In this document: piece by piece, positions 43,254-52,901 of the stretch | How the letters are laid out: every line of letters begins with the position of its first letter | Numbering within the stretch: the first letter of the stretch is position 1 | DNA from: Lewinellaceae bacterium | Lineage (GTDB): Bacteria > Bacteroidota > Bacteroidia > Chitinophagales > Saprospiraceae | DNA length: 64,000 bases | Reading direction: 5' to 3' | NCBI GenBank assembly: GCA_020636075.1 | Contig: JACJYO010000005.1 | Span: forward strand, 496,001 to 560,000 | Made by a program: the position numbers and the translations under genes | The notes under the pieces: model-generated | What the model was told of the DNA's origin: nothing | Seen by the model: the letters and a program-made list of their open reading frames with translations, nothing else | Database searches by the model: none

Positions 43254-43296
43254 TGAAACAGGCCATTCCGGAATGCATCCGGAATGGCCTGTTTCA
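43254..43296. terminator. Terminator between convergent genes
   Basis: TGAAACAGGCCATTCCGGA (43254-43272) pairs perfectly over 19 bases with 43278-43296, with a 5-base loop. TTTT follows on the plus side. It lies between the mini T9SS gene (stop 43226) and the convergent VWA-type gene (stop 43347) and can serve both. Confidence 0.8.
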
Positions 43297-43346
43297 TTTT
43301 ATTACATTTCAAAAAGCAATAAAAATGCGCACGGCACAACCTGCAA

Positions 43347-45446
43347 TTAATAAGCGCCAAAGTAGCGCCGCAAAAACCACTCCACCGACAACAAGCCGGC
43401 CAACAGGAGAAATATCCATTTGATATTGATCAGCGGATTGGTGCGGGTACTCTGGTAGATCACCGGCTTGATCGTTGCACTGCTTTTGATTTGTTCGGCA
43501 AGCCCGGCAAGTTGAGAAGCAGGCACCATAGTGCCGCCATATTGGCTGCTCAATTGCCGGAGTACTGCGTGGTTTGCAGTGGTTTCGAAGAGCTCCAATT
43601 GAATTGGCTGGACACTAAAACGCCCTTCGTAAACAAAATTTTGGCCATTGAAATTGGTAGTCGCCCGAAAGCGGTAATTACCCATTGGGAAAATGCCGGC
43701 ATTCAGGGCATAGGCCTTGCCCACCTTGTTGAATGTGTACAAAAACTCTTTTCCCTCGGCATTCCGAATGGACATGGCTACATCCGGGTCGTTGGTGAGT
43801 TCGTAGTTGTCGTTGTATAGCTCAGCGCCAAAGGTGACCGCCTCGTTTTCATTAAAAATATTCTGGTCGAGTGTTACCCTGAACTTGCGCTTGTCTTCTT
43901 TGAGTGTGAGGTATTGCACAGTTTTGCCCACCAATTCTTCGAAAATCTGGTGGTTGTTGTGCTGCATGTAATCGAACAGGCGCCATTTCCACAGACCCTC
44001 TCCCAGGAACAACCCAACCTTAATGCCGTTACTTTCGCCAATGGCGAGCAATGGCTGCTCCGTATCTACCTTGCCTATGCGCTTCCAGAGCAACACCTGT
44101 GCTTGTGGCGTTGCAGCAAAATTGCCGAATGCGCTGGTTACAGGGTTGAATTTTGGCAACTCGGAAATAAGCTCAGGGCTCAGCGAAAAAGTAGCAAACT
44201 GGCTGGCTACCGTACCCTGCACATCATCACTTTGTTGGGCATTGCTCTGCACACTGGCCAGACTCTGCGCTCGGGCCAGCGCTCCGTAGTTGGTCTGCAT
44301 ACCGGCGATGAACATGCGCGGTATATTTTTGGTGTTCAGGGTGTTCAGCAACCCTGAAATATCATTCCCGTTGGAAGGCAGGTTATGAAAAATGACAAAA
44401 TCAAATTTGGAGACATCAATACCCGGGTCGTTGATATAGGCCACGGCAACCTGGTAATTTTTGTTGCCCTCCAGTGTTTGCCGCAGGGCCGCCAGGTCGG
44501 GGTGGGGACTGTTGGCCAGCAGCAGTATTTTCTGGCGGGCATCCAGCACATCGATAAAAATATCGCGGCTGTTGTTCGCAGCCGACGCTTCACCGGGCAC
44601 TTTAGCGACCTGAATACGGTACTGCGCCACACCGGGTTGATCGGCTTCAAGCACTACTTCCCGGGTTGTGAAAAAATCGTTGCCGGTTACATTGATTGGG
44701 AATGTTTGTAAACTGCGAACCTGCCCGCCGTCTACCTTACTTATCGTCAATACGCTTTGTGTACCGGAGCAGTTGACAGCGGCTACATCAATTTGAATGG
44801 AAAACTTGTCGCCCAGGTAGGCGATCTTATTGTGAAAAACGCGTTTGACCAGCAGGTCTTTTTTCGGTGTTGTATCGCCAAGCGCAACAGCATACACCGG
44901 TGCGGCGAGTTGGGCGCCGGAATACGCCGGGTTGCTGCCTTCGTTGTAAATACCGTCTGAAGCCAGAATTACGGCGCCCAAGTTTTGCGCACCATAGCGG
45001 TCGTAAATGTCGCGCAGCGCTTCGGAAAGGTTACTCACTTTGTCATCAAATGTAAAATCAACCCCTTCCCGAACGGCATCGCCAAACGCAAGTTCATGCA
45101 CTTCATAATCGTCTTCCAATGCTGCACGCAGGTTTTGCCAATCTTGTTTATACGTTTCCAGTGCCGGGCCGCGCAGTTCGGCGCCAACACTTTCCGAGGC
45201 ATCCTGGGCCAAGATGACCACTGGTTTTTTTGTTTCGGTAAGCACACTTTTGAGTAGTGGCGATAACAACAGGGCGCTCAAAATCGTTATGGTGAGCCAA
45301 CGCAGCACACCCAGCCAGCGGTTGAGTGTGGGGGCCTGTTCGCGGAATGTCGTGTCGCGATAATATAGCAGCAGGGCATAACCAAGACCCAACAGGGCAC
45401 AAAAGATCAGAAACCAGGCAGGATATTGAAAAGAAAGATTGGGCAT
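43347..45446 (-). CDS. Membrane-anchored VWA-type protein
   Basis: 699 residues from the ATG at 45446. Two N-terminal membrane helices (FLIFCALLGLGYALLLYY, TITILSALLLSPLLKSV) precede a VWA-like domain (about 75-205), whose first metal motif is D-A-S-E-S in VVILAQDASESVGAEL. The later VILASDGIYNEGSNPAYSG fits the same fold. Beta-sandwich domains follow (about 210-310). A region with VLLWKRIGKV resembles the amidotransferase-like part of BatA/aerotolerance relatives. A final membrane helix (WIFLLLAGLLSVEWFL) ends the protein. It is alone here; no MoxR or Bat genes adjoin. Confidence 0.8.
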   Translation of the reverse strand: MPNLSFQYPAWFLIFCALLGLGYALLLYYRDTTFREQAPTLNRWLGVLRWLTITILSALLLSPLLKSVLTETKKPVVILAQDASESVGAELRGPALETYKQDWQNLRAALEDDYEVHELAFGDAVREGVDFTFDDKVSNLSEALRDIYDRYGAQNLGAVILASDGIYNEGSNPAYSGAQLAAPVYAVALGDTTPKKDLLVKRVFHNKIAYLGDKFSIQIDVAAVNCSGTQSVLTISKVDGGQVRSLQTFPINVTGNDFFTTREVVLEADQPGVAQYRIQVAKVPGEASAANNSRDIFIDVLDARQKILLLANSPHPDLAALRQTLEGNKNYQVAVAYINDPGIDVSKFDFVIFHNLPSNGNDISGLLNTLNTKNIPRMFIAGMQTNYGALARAQSLASVQSNAQQSDDVQGTVASQFATFSLSPELISELPKFNPVTSAFGNFAATPQAQVLLWKRIGKVDTEQPLLAIGESNGIKVGLFLGEGLWKWRLFDYMQHNNHQIFEELVGKTVQYLTLKEDKRKFRVTLDQNIFNENEAVTFGAELYNDNYELTNDPDVAMSIRNAEGKEFLYTFNKVGKAYALNAGIFPMGNYRFRATTNFNGQNFVYEGRFSVQPIQLELFETTANHAVLRQLSSQYGGTMVPASQLAGLAEQIKSSATIKPVIYQSTRTNPLINIKWIFLLLAGLLSVEWFLRRYFGAY

Positions 45447-45717
45447 TTGATTTGAACATCGTTTAAGCAAACAGCACTTCCGCAGCAGCAGGTTAGCGCT
45501 GGCGTGCGGCCAGAATTGGAATTAAGGACGCAAAGTTGGGGATTTTGTTGCGAACAGCAGACAATTACACAAAGTTGACCAAGCTAAAATCACGGCAGTT
45601 TGTCCAAAAAAGCCCTTGAGGCAGAAAAAGCAATACTTTTGCTGCTTGTTTGCGTTGTGAAACAATGTCTGCCTGAAAAGGTGCATGCTAATTTACATTT
45701 TGACCAATACACTTGTA

Positions 45718-47856
45718 ATGAACCGGTTTTTAACCGTCACTTTTTGCCTTGTCAGCCTGGCCTTTGCTACGGCAGTGGAGGCGCAGAAACCTGCTGACCT
45801 GAAACGCGCGGGTGAAAAAAAATTTGCCGATGAGCAATGGGCCGAAGCGCTGGATTTGCTGGATCAGTATCAACAAGCCAAACCCGGTGATCTGGAAATA
45901 CTGACACGGATCGGCATTTGTAACTACCACCTGCACCAGCCGGAAAAAGCACGGCAGTATTTTGAATTTGTGCTTCAGAAAAATCCGAATAACGACGACC
46001 CCGGTCTGCATTATTTTATGGCCCGCACCCTGCATGGCCAGCAGGTATTCGACCAGGCCATAGCAGCGTATAAGCGATTTTTACGTGTGAGTTCCGACAA
46101 GCACCCGCTGCGCGCCAATGCGCTGGACAATATTCGCCGCTGTGTGAGCGGTTTGCAAATACCGGATAATCCTGACGTGGCGCTGGTGGAAAATTTGGGC
46201 GATCGCGTGAATACCCCGGGCGACGAATTTGCGCCACTTCCATCGGTGAATCACCCCGGCAGAATTTATTTTTCCGCTGCGCGGGAAAACTGCACCGGGG
46301 GCCGGCGTAACGATCAGGGTTATGAGGATACCGAAACCGGGCACTGGTGCAGCGATATGTTTTTCAGTGATCAAACAAACAGCGGCTGGAACTACGCTAC
46401 CCTGCTCGGTGACCTGCTGAACACCCCGCGTTTTGAAGTTGCGCTGGAATTCAGCAGCGACGGCCAGATCCTCTATTTTTTCCGCGGTTTTACCTTGTAC
46501 AGCGGCGAAATTTTTGCCGATACAGCTGGCCGCAAAGACGAATATGCCGTTACGCCACCGGCATTTGCCAGCCCCATGCAACCCGAAGAAGGGGATTTAG
46601 CCCCCTTTTTAGCCAATGACAGTTTGCTGGTTTTCGCCAGTCGCCGGGAAGGCGGTTTGGGTGGTCTCGACCTGTATTTTGCTACCCGCAGTGATAGCGG
46701 GTGGACTGTTCCACAGCATCTAGGGGCATCGATAAATTCCAATTACGACGAAACAACCCCCTTCCTGGCACACGATGGGCGCACGCTTTATTTTAGTAGC
46801 AACCGTCCCGAAAGCATGGGCGGGTTTGATGTATTCAAATCGGTTTTTGATGAAGAAACGCGATCCTGGTCGGCACCGGTCAACGTGGGCAAACCCATTA
46901 ACTCGCCCGGTGATGATGCTTTTTTCCGACTTTCAGTTGATGGCTTGCATGCATTTTTTGCCTCGGACCGGCTCGACAGTTATGGAGCCCGCGACATCTA
47001 TATTGTGTATTTCAAACAAGAACAATTCGAACAATTAAACGATCGCTTACTTTTTGTTGATGCAGAAAAACGCGCCGCTTCCGCCAATACGGTATCGGAC
47101 GTGCGCAGTATCGAAAAGGTGCAACTTCCGGTGTTGTATTATAATTCGGACGCGGATATTTTAAACGAGGAAAACCGGAACACACTCAATGAGATTGCCC
47201 GTGTAGCCAGGGCTTACCCGAATGCTGAAGTACTGGTTACGGCACACACGGATGAAACCGGGCCCGCTAAATTTGATTTGTACTATGGCATCAAACGCGC
47301 CGAAGTTGTTGGGAAAGCGCTGACGGATCGAGGGGTGGCAGCGCGGCGGGTTTCACTGAAAAGTTTTGGTTCCGCCTATCCGGTGGCCCGAAATGTGCTC
47401 GACACCCGACCCAATCCTGTCGGCCAAGCGCTCAATCGACGTATAGCCGTTACGTTTGCAACAGTGGAGGCGCCATTGCCACTCGAACTTGGTTTGATCT
47501 ACCGCCCGGTACCCGAACCGATGGCCATTCCCTCTGGTGCGCCCCCGGAAGCGCGTTTTGATGGTTTAGCCTACAGGGTGGAAGCGGTAACAGCCCGGCA
47601 GATACTGACCAACGACGTGTTGGGCATGTTCAACGACCTGATGATCGAAAGCCAACCCGGCTCGGGGGCTTACCGGTATTCAGTGGGTTGGTTTCGTACG
47701 TTCGACGATGCTGTTGCCCTGCGCCGGGAACTGCAAAACCAGGGCTTTGATAACGCAACTATTGCAGCATACCTGAATGGTATCCGTGTTTCGAGAGCCG
47801 AAGCGGTAGGCTTGCTGAAAAAATACCCGGATCTGGTGCCCTTCATTAAAAACTAA
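45718..47856 (+). CDS. OmpA-family protein with TPR and PD40 repeats
   Basis: 712 residues from the ATG at 45718, with a signal peptide ending VEAQ. Residues about 25-130 form TPR units (LKRAGEKKFADEQWAEALDL). Residues about 140-440 form a WD40-like PD40 propeller (PGRIYFSAARENC, LYFSSNRPESMGGFDVFKS, GLHAFFASDRLDSYGARDIY). The OmpA peptidoglycan-binding domain lies at about 475-585 (VLVTAHTDETGPAKFDLYYG). A C-terminal SPOR-like region (about 605-710) ends with YSVGWFRTFDDAVALRREL. This is the layout of PorE-type T9SS accessory proteins linking outer membrane and cell wall. gldH follows 3 bases later. Confidence 0.88.
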   Translation: MNRFLTVTFCLVSLAFATAVEAQKPADLKRAGEKKFADEQWAEALDLLDQYQQAKPGDLEILTRIGICNYHLHQPEKARQYFEFVLQKNPNNDDPGLHYFMARTLHGQQVFDQAIAAYKRFLRVSSDKHPLRANALDNIRRCVSGLQIPDNPDVALVENLGDRVNTPGDEFAPLPSVNHPGRIYFSAARENCTGGRRNDQGYEDTETGHWCSDMFFSDQTNSGWNYATLLGDLLNTPRFEVALEFSSDGQILYFFRGFTLYSGEIFADTAGRKDEYAVTPPAFASPMQPEEGDLAPFLANDSLLVFASRREGGLGGLDLYFATRSDSGWTVPQHLGASINSNYDETTPFLAHDGRTLYFSSNRPESMGGFDVFKSVFDEETRSWSAPVNVGKPINSPGDDAFFRLSVDGLHAFFASDRLDSYGARDIYIVYFKQEQFEQLNDRLLFVDAEKRAASANTVSDVRSIEKVQLPVLYYNSDADILNEENRNTLNEIARVARAYPNAEVLVTAHTDETGPAKFDLYYGIKRAEVVGKALTDRGVAARRVSLKSFGSAYPVARNVLDTRPNPVGQALNRRIAVTFATVEAPLPLELGLIYRPVPEPMAIPSGAPPEARFDGLAYRVEAVTARQILTNDVLGMFNDLMIESQPGSGAYRYSVGWFRTFDDAVALRRELQNQGFDNATIAAYLNGIRVSRAEAVGLLKKYPDLVPFIKN

Positions 47857-47859
47857 TTT

Positions 47860-48402
47860 ATGACAGAACCTGTAAAATCTATTTTAGGGGCACCGCTTAA
47901 AAATGCACCCCAAACTGTAAATGCCTTTTCTATAGTTTTCTGTAATATTCTTATTGCAACTATAGTTTTTCTGTCGGCGTGCAATTCGGGTTCGTATTAT
48001 CAGAAAAAGATAGAATTGCCGGATTTGAAATGGGCCTATAGCGATACGCTCGCCTTTCAATTTTCTATGCCGGACACAACGGGAATCTATAACATCTATG
48101 TAGATATTGAACATGCGGATACTTTTTCCACACAGAATGTGTATATGAAATTATATACGCTATTTCCGGATGGAAAGCGATTGAGCAAAATAAAGTCGTT
48201 TGACCTGTTCGACCAACAAGGCAAACCAATAGGCGCTTGTTCGGGCGGGAAATGCCGGTTGCATGCAACACTGCAGGAAAAAGCCTTTTTCAATAGCCCG
48301 GGTGCTTACGAAATCACGCTGGAACAATACACCCGGGAAGACCCATTGCCGGGCATATTTTCTATCGGATTAACGATAGAGTCGGCTGGGCAGCGCCAGT
48401 GA
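47860..48402 (+). CDS. gldH: Gliding motility lipoprotein GldH
   Basis: 180 residues. After 27 leading residues a hydrophobic run (FCNILIATIVFLSAC) ends in the lipobox LSAC. The mature part matches GldH: YYQKKIELPDLKWAYSDTLA, TGIYNIYVDIEHADTFSTQN, and the end GIFSIGLTIE. GldH is a Bacteroidota lipoprotein needed for gliding in Flavobacterium. It starts 3 bases after the OmpA/PD40 gene, so the two are co-transcribed, tying that protein to the motility/secretion machinery. The GC content is lower than in the gene before it. Confidence 0.88.
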   Translation: MTEPVKSILGAPLKNAPQTVNAFSIVFCNILIATIVFLSACNSGSYYQKKIELPDLKWAYSDTLAFQFSMPDTTGIYNIYVDIEHADTFSTQNVYMKLYTLFPDGKRLSKIKSFDLFDQQGKPIGACSGGKCRLHATLQEKAFFNSPGAYEITLEQYTREDPLPGIFSIGLTIESAGQRQ

Positions 48403-48419
48403 CAGTTTCAGCACTAACT

Positions 48420-49301
48420 TTAATTTCTCAAGTCTGACCCCCAGGTCAGTTTTTCCCGCAGCGTTTGCAGGAACGAAGTGTCTTGCAATTGCACCAGTTT
48501 AATGCTGAAGTCGTTCCGGCGAACAGCAAACTGGTGGGTTGCGCTAATGAGCTCAAACCGGGAGTCGAGTGAGCAGATAAAATTTTCGGCGCGGCCTTCA
48601 ATTTCAAAAGAAATCACCGATTGGTCGGACAGCACAATGGGGCGCAAATTCAGGTTGTGCGGGGCGACTGGGGTGATCACGAAATTGCCGGAATTGGGGA
48701 GCAAAATCGGGCCGCCACAACTCAACGAATATGCTGTGCTTCCGGTAGGGGTAGCGATAATAATACCATCCGCCCAATAAGAATTCAGGTAATCCCCATT
48801 CAGGAAGGTGTGGATAGTGATCATGGACGATGTATCGCGTTTCAGCAAGGTACAATCGTTCAGCGCAAACGGAATGTCGCCAAACAATTTGGGCATACTT
48901 TCCAGGTACAGCATGGTGCGTTCGCCAATGGTGTACTGGCCCGTGACCAGCTTTCGAATTGCAGCGGCAATATGTTGTTTTTCCGTACTGGCTAAAAAGC
49001 CTAAGCGTCCCAAATTGATCCCTAGCATAGGCACACCTGAATCGCGCACGAGCGTTACTGCGCTGAGCATGGTACCGTCGCCCCCCAGAACAATGACAAA
49101 ATCGATACGATGTACGCGAAAATCACGGTGCCCGTCGAAGGCTGCGTAATGCCCTGGAAATTTCAGTACGGGCTCCAGTGCTTTGAGATAAGGAGCATAG
49201 ACATAGGTAGTTATACCATGCGCATGCAGTGCGTCAAAAAGCGACTGAATGTACGGCAGGTCTTTGTCCTTAAACTGTTTGCCAAAAACGACTACTTGCA
49301 T
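48420..49301 (-). CDS. nadK: NAD kinase
   Basis: 293 residues. It phosphorylates NAD to NADP. The signature is in FVIVLGGDGTMLSAVTLVRD (GGDGTML at 73-79). Further family motifs are LGINLGRLGFLAS, FALNDCTLLKRDTSS and IIATPTGSTAYSLSCGGPIL. The ATG at 49301 gives MQVVVFGKQF, a normal N-terminus. It converges with gldH, with 17 bases between stops and no clear terminator. Confidence 0.95.
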   Translation of the reverse strand: MQVVVFGKQFKDKDLPYIQSLFDALHAHGITTYVYAPYLKALEPVLKFPGHYAAFDGHRDFRVHRIDFVIVLGGDGTMLSAVTLVRDSGVPMLGINLGRLGFLASTEKQHIAAAIRKLVTGQYTIGERTMLYLESMPKLFGDIPFALNDCTLLKRDTSSMITIHTFLNGDYLNSYWADGIIIATPTGSTAYSLSCGGPILLPNSGNFVITPVAPHNLNLRPIVLSDQSVISFEIEGRAENFICSLDSRFELISATHQFAVRRNDFSIKLVQLQDTSFLQTLREKLTWGSDLRN

Positions 49302-49553
49302 GCGCGGTTCCGGATAATGTGGTCAACAGGCCTGATTGTTGATTATGGTATACGTTGTGCCGGGACATTTGACGGTAGGTATTACATTTGTGCACCACGC
49401 TGTCATAATCCTGCTGCAAGATAGAGCCTTGGCATTTGAAAGCCTAATGTTTAGCGTATGTTGGGGGTTTTGCCTCCGGCAGAAATTTCTAAACAAACCC
49501 TAAACTCAAGCAGGCCGGATACTACACTGAACGCACCGCACCTCATTCAAAAT

Positions 49554-51596
49554 ATGAAGACACTTTCTTACCGCGACGTTATCCTTAAGGAAAAGGAACA
49601 ACTGCTGCTTCGCCGTCAAAAACTAAACATTCAACACGGTACACCGGGACAGGAAAACTGGTTTGGCATTGCCTTGTCGGGTGGCGGAATTCGCTCGGCC
49701 ACCATCAACCTGGGTATTCTGAAGACGCTCAACCGCTTTGGCATTTTAAAAAAAGCAGACTACCTGAGCAGTGTTTCCGGTGGTGGGTACACGCATGCCT
49801 ATGTGCAGGCTACAGCCAAAGAAGTGGGGAGTTTGGATCAGCTGTTCAACGATAAGCATATTGCCGATATGCGCCAACACGGCGAATACCTGACGCCCGG
49901 CACAGGCATCTGGAAACTGGGCAACACTTTTTTGTTGTTGGTAGCGGTGGTGATCAGTTGGTGCATGAGCATTTTGAGCCCGCTTATCCTCGGAGGCATG
50001 GCTTATTTTGCCTATGGAATCCTCGAAGGTTTGATCGGCACTAACCCACTTTCCGGTACCGGCACACTGGCTGAGCAATTTGCGCAACTGATCCTTTACG
50101 TCACCGGGGGGATTTTTGTGGTGCATTTTGTGATCAATATCTACCTGAATTACAACCTTGGCGTTTCCAAGCTTTTCAACCGTGTGGAGTCCATTCTGGT
50201 GGGCCTTGCCATTTTGGTGTACGCCTGGTTGATGGTTTCAGGTATTACCGGCATCGAACGCAACACCGATGGGATTCTCCTGGCCTTGCTCAAAATGACC
50301 ACGCTATTTGTCCTGGGTTTTTACATAAATCCTAACGCGATCAGCCTGCACCGTTTTTACAGAAAACAACTATCCGAACTTTTCCTCCGGTTTTCCGGAG
50401 GCTTTAAAAATATTGCGCTCAAAGACATTTTTGATGCCAACTCATCGGATCCCAAGCAATATGCGGCGCCCTACCCCCTTATTAATACCTGCCTGAACCT
50501 GCTGAATCCCGGTGGCGATGAAAAATTCAAAGGTGTTAAAGCTAACGATTACTTTTTGCTCAGCCCGCTCCACTGCGGGTCTAAATTGACCGGGTACCGC
50601 CCCACTACTTTTTACGATGATTATCGCAATCTGACCCTGCCCGCTGCAGTTACAATTTCCGCTGCAGCGGTAAACCCGGGCATGGGCATGTATTCGAATA
50701 AAACCCTCAGCGTGCTGATGACCTTGTTTAACGCTCGGTTTGGATGCTGGGTTTCAAACCCGCTGGTGCTTCAAAAGGCTTATGCACTGGTTTGGTGGCC
50801 AATTTATTTTTTCAAAGAATTACTTGGGCGAATCGGCTCGCAGAATAAAATGGTCAACATTTCCGACGGTGGGCATATTGAAAATTTCGGCGCATACGAA
50901 TTGCTCCGGCGCGGCTGCCGGCTGATTATTTCGGTAGATGCGGGTGAAGACCGGAACTACGCGTTTACCGATCTGAATAATTTTATCCTCCGGGCCCGAA
51001 ACGAACTGGGGTTGGAGATCCGTTTTCGCGACGATCAGCAACCAGAAGATGTAATTCGCCCCAAACCTTCGCAAGTTTATTCTAAACAGCGCTTTGCGAT
51101 CGCCGATATCTACCAGTGGTGGGAAGACGATAAAATTGTATTTCACGCCGACCAGGTCAACCCCGACGATATCATCAATTTTGACCAACCGAAGAAGATC
51201 GGAACCTTCGTTTATATCAAATCTTCGGTGACAGCGCCTTCCGGCAAACCTGATCTGGATAAAAAAGATGAACTCAAATACGGCACCTACAAATACAAAA
51301 TTTATCACCCCGAGTTTCCACATGAATCCACGGGCGATCAATTTTTTGACCCGATCCAATGGGAATCCTACTACCAGTTAGGGCAATACCTGGGTGCGGA
51401 TATTCTGGGGCTTAAGCACCTGGACGATACTGTGCCAGTACCGGATCTTGCCGTTGAACAACTGATTGGTTGGTTTGATGATCCGGAAAACTGTCCGTTG
51501 TTTGCACCCAAACGGGACGCGCGGGCTGTGCCGGATAGTGATATTTATGAAAGTGCCCGGGCAGAGGCTGAAGAGCGGGTAGAATACCGGATGTAG
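49554..51596 (+). CDS. Patatin-like phospholipase with internal membrane segments
   Basis: 680 residues from the ATG at 49554; in-frame codons back to 49458 are not needed. The patatin catalytic parts are widely separated. The oxyanion loop SGGGIRSATINLG (about 42-54) and nucleophile Ser75 in YLSSVSGGGYTHAY come first. Then three to five membrane helices (about 115-280; LLLVAVVISWCMSILSPLIL, LILYVTGGIFVVHFVINIY) are inserted. The dyad aspartate Asp438 lies in NISDGGHIENFGAYELLRRG. The product is expected at the inner membrane acting on phospholipids. A short two-helix membrane protein gene follows 107 bases later and may be a partner. Confidence 0.85.
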   Translation: MKTLSYRDVILKEKEQLLLRRQKLNIQHGTPGQENWFGIALSGGGIRSATINLGILKTLNRFGILKKADYLSSVSGGGYTHAYVQATAKEVGSLDQLFNDKHIADMRQHGEYLTPGTGIWKLGNTFLLLVAVVISWCMSILSPLILGGMAYFAYGILEGLIGTNPLSGTGTLAEQFAQLILYVTGGIFVVHFVINIYLNYNLGVSKLFNRVESILVGLAILVYAWLMVSGITGIERNTDGILLALLKMTTLFVLGFYINPNAISLHRFYRKQLSELFLRFSGGFKNIALKDIFDANSSDPKQYAAPYPLINTCLNLLNPGGDEKFKGVKANDYFLLSPLHCGSKLTGYRPTTFYDDYRNLTLPAAVTISAAAVNPGMGMYSNKTLSVLMTLFNARFGCWVSNPLVLQKAYALVWWPIYFFKELLGRIGSQNKMVNISDGGHIENFGAYELLRRGCRLIISVDAGEDRNYAFTDLNNFILRARNELGLEIRFRDDQQPEDVIRPKPSQVYSKQRFAIADIYQWWEDDKIVFHADQVNPDDIINFDQPKKIGTFVYIKSSVTAPSGKPDLDKKDELKYGTYKYKIYHPEFPHESTGDQFFDPIQWESYYQLGQYLGADILGLKHLDDTVPVPDLAVEQLIGWFDDPENCPLFAPKRDARAVPDSDIYESARAEAEERVEYRM

Positions 51597-51703
51597 TTTT
51601 GTAGTGCAAAACATACTTTGCAGTCTATTGATTTCTTAAAATAAACCTTACCCGGCTTGCTGCTTTTGGGTTTTAAAAAACAAAGCGGAGCTTCGTGTTA
51701 CGT

Positions 51704-52480
51704 ATGAACTGGCAACGATGGCTATTTCCCTTCTGGGATAAAACAGAAAGCGACGGAAAGTATACCGATCTGGACCAGGAAAGTATTCTGGCAACAATTG
51801 ATAAACTGGAAATGCGCATTGCGGAGCGCTTCCCGGATGCCGGCTTACGCCAGGTTTGTAAAGAATTCCGGAAGCTTGCCGGCCCGTCAGCTGCTTTGGC
51901 CCGCCGGTTGGGGCCACCTATTTGGCCGGTGCGTATGGTGACCATCCTGGCTGCAGGGTTATTGTTGTTTGTGGCCATAGGCGCTGTGACAGTTTTAGCC
52001 GAACGATTTTCAATTAATACAGACGATATTTCCGAACTCTTACAGGCTACAGAAGCAGGTATCAATGAGCTGATTTTCCTGGGCCTTGCCTTGTATTTCC
52101 TCATTGGCCTGGAAACCCGGATTAAACGGCATTCAGCCTTGCAGGCTTTGCATCGCCTGCGTTCAATTGCTCACGTGGTCGATATGCACCAATTGACCAA
52201 GGATCCGGCACACTTGCTTTCACCGTTTAGGGATACGGAATCTTCACCTGAGCATACGCTCACCCGCTTCGAACTAATGCGCTACCTCGACTATTGCGCT
52301 GAGATGCTGGCATTGGATAGTAAACTTGCGGCACTTTTCGCCCAGAATATGGATGATCCGGTGGTGCTTACGGCCGTAAATGAACTGGAATCGCTTACGC
52401 AGGGATTGTCAGGAAAAATTTGGCAAAAAATTATGATCCTCGACCTTGCTGTCGATCAAAGTCATCTATCGGACGGCTAA
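51704..52480 (+). CDS. Two-helix membrane protein next to the patatin gene
   Basis: 258 residues from the ATG at 51704. A GTG at 51695, closer to a GGAG at 51687-51690, is possible and adds three residues. An N-terminal helical part (ESILATIDKLEMRIAERFPD) is followed by two membrane segments, about 79-100 (VRMVTILAAGLLLFVAIGAV) and about 121-140 (ELIFLGLALYFLIGLE). A C-terminal helical domain follows (about 145-258; ALQALHRLRSIAHVVDMHQL). I do not recognise a family. Its position after the patatin-like gene on the same strand suggests co-transcription. Confidence 0.65.
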   Translation: MNWQRWLFPFWDKTESDGKYTDLDQESILATIDKLEMRIAERFPDAGLRQVCKEFRKLAGPSAALARRLGPPIWPVRMVTILAAGLLLFVAIGAVTVLAERFSINTDDISELLQATEAGINELIFLGLALYFLIGLETRIKRHSALQALHRLRSIAHVVDMHQLTKDPAHLLSPFRDTESSPEHTLTRFELMRYLDYCAEMLALDSKLAALFAQNMDDPVVLTAVNELESLTQGLSGKIWQKIMILDLAVDQSHLSDG

Positions 52481-52681
52481 GTGTTAAAACCCCGCTGAAA
52501 CCGGAAACCTTGTTCCAAATGTTGTTTCTTCGCATCCTGTTTTCTTGAAAATTAGGCATTGCTGGTTTGAAAAGTTGACAGATAGAAATACGGTGATTGT
52601 TGCAGGATTGCCATATAAATTATACAATTTGTGGCATTATTTACTCAAAAAACGGCTAAAAGTGTAATTTTTGACAAAATG

Positions 52682-52713
52682 TTTTGTCAGTTTTACGTTG
52701 CTTAGTACTTTTG
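52682..52713 (+). promoter_or_regulatory. Predicted promoter of the M23 peptidase gene
   Basis: TTTTG at 52682-52686 is followed after exactly 19 bases by TACTTTTG at 52706-52713, a full match to the Bacteroidota -33/-7 pattern. The start codon is at 52902, giving a leader of roughly 180 bases. A 68-codon open frame from 52671 overlaps this site and is not considered a gene. Nothing else is seen in the 421-base gap 52481-52901. Confidence 0.65.
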
Positions 52714-52901
52714 TGAGCCGCCAGGCTAAAGAGCCAGGTTGGTTTAACAAGCCAGGAACATCGCCTGCAACGACAGAGAACGCTTCAGAAAACACACACG
52801 CATTTATTTTAATCCTGTTGTCGTTTGCACTATTGATTCAAAACGAAAACAATACCCCGCATTCAGAATCGATTTAGATGGTCCAGGTAAACACCTAATG
52901 T

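Noticed and set aside
52671..52877. 68-codon open frame upstream of the M23 peptidase
   Set aside because: It overlaps a consensus promoter, has no protein-like features, and its start lies inside the predicted -33 region.
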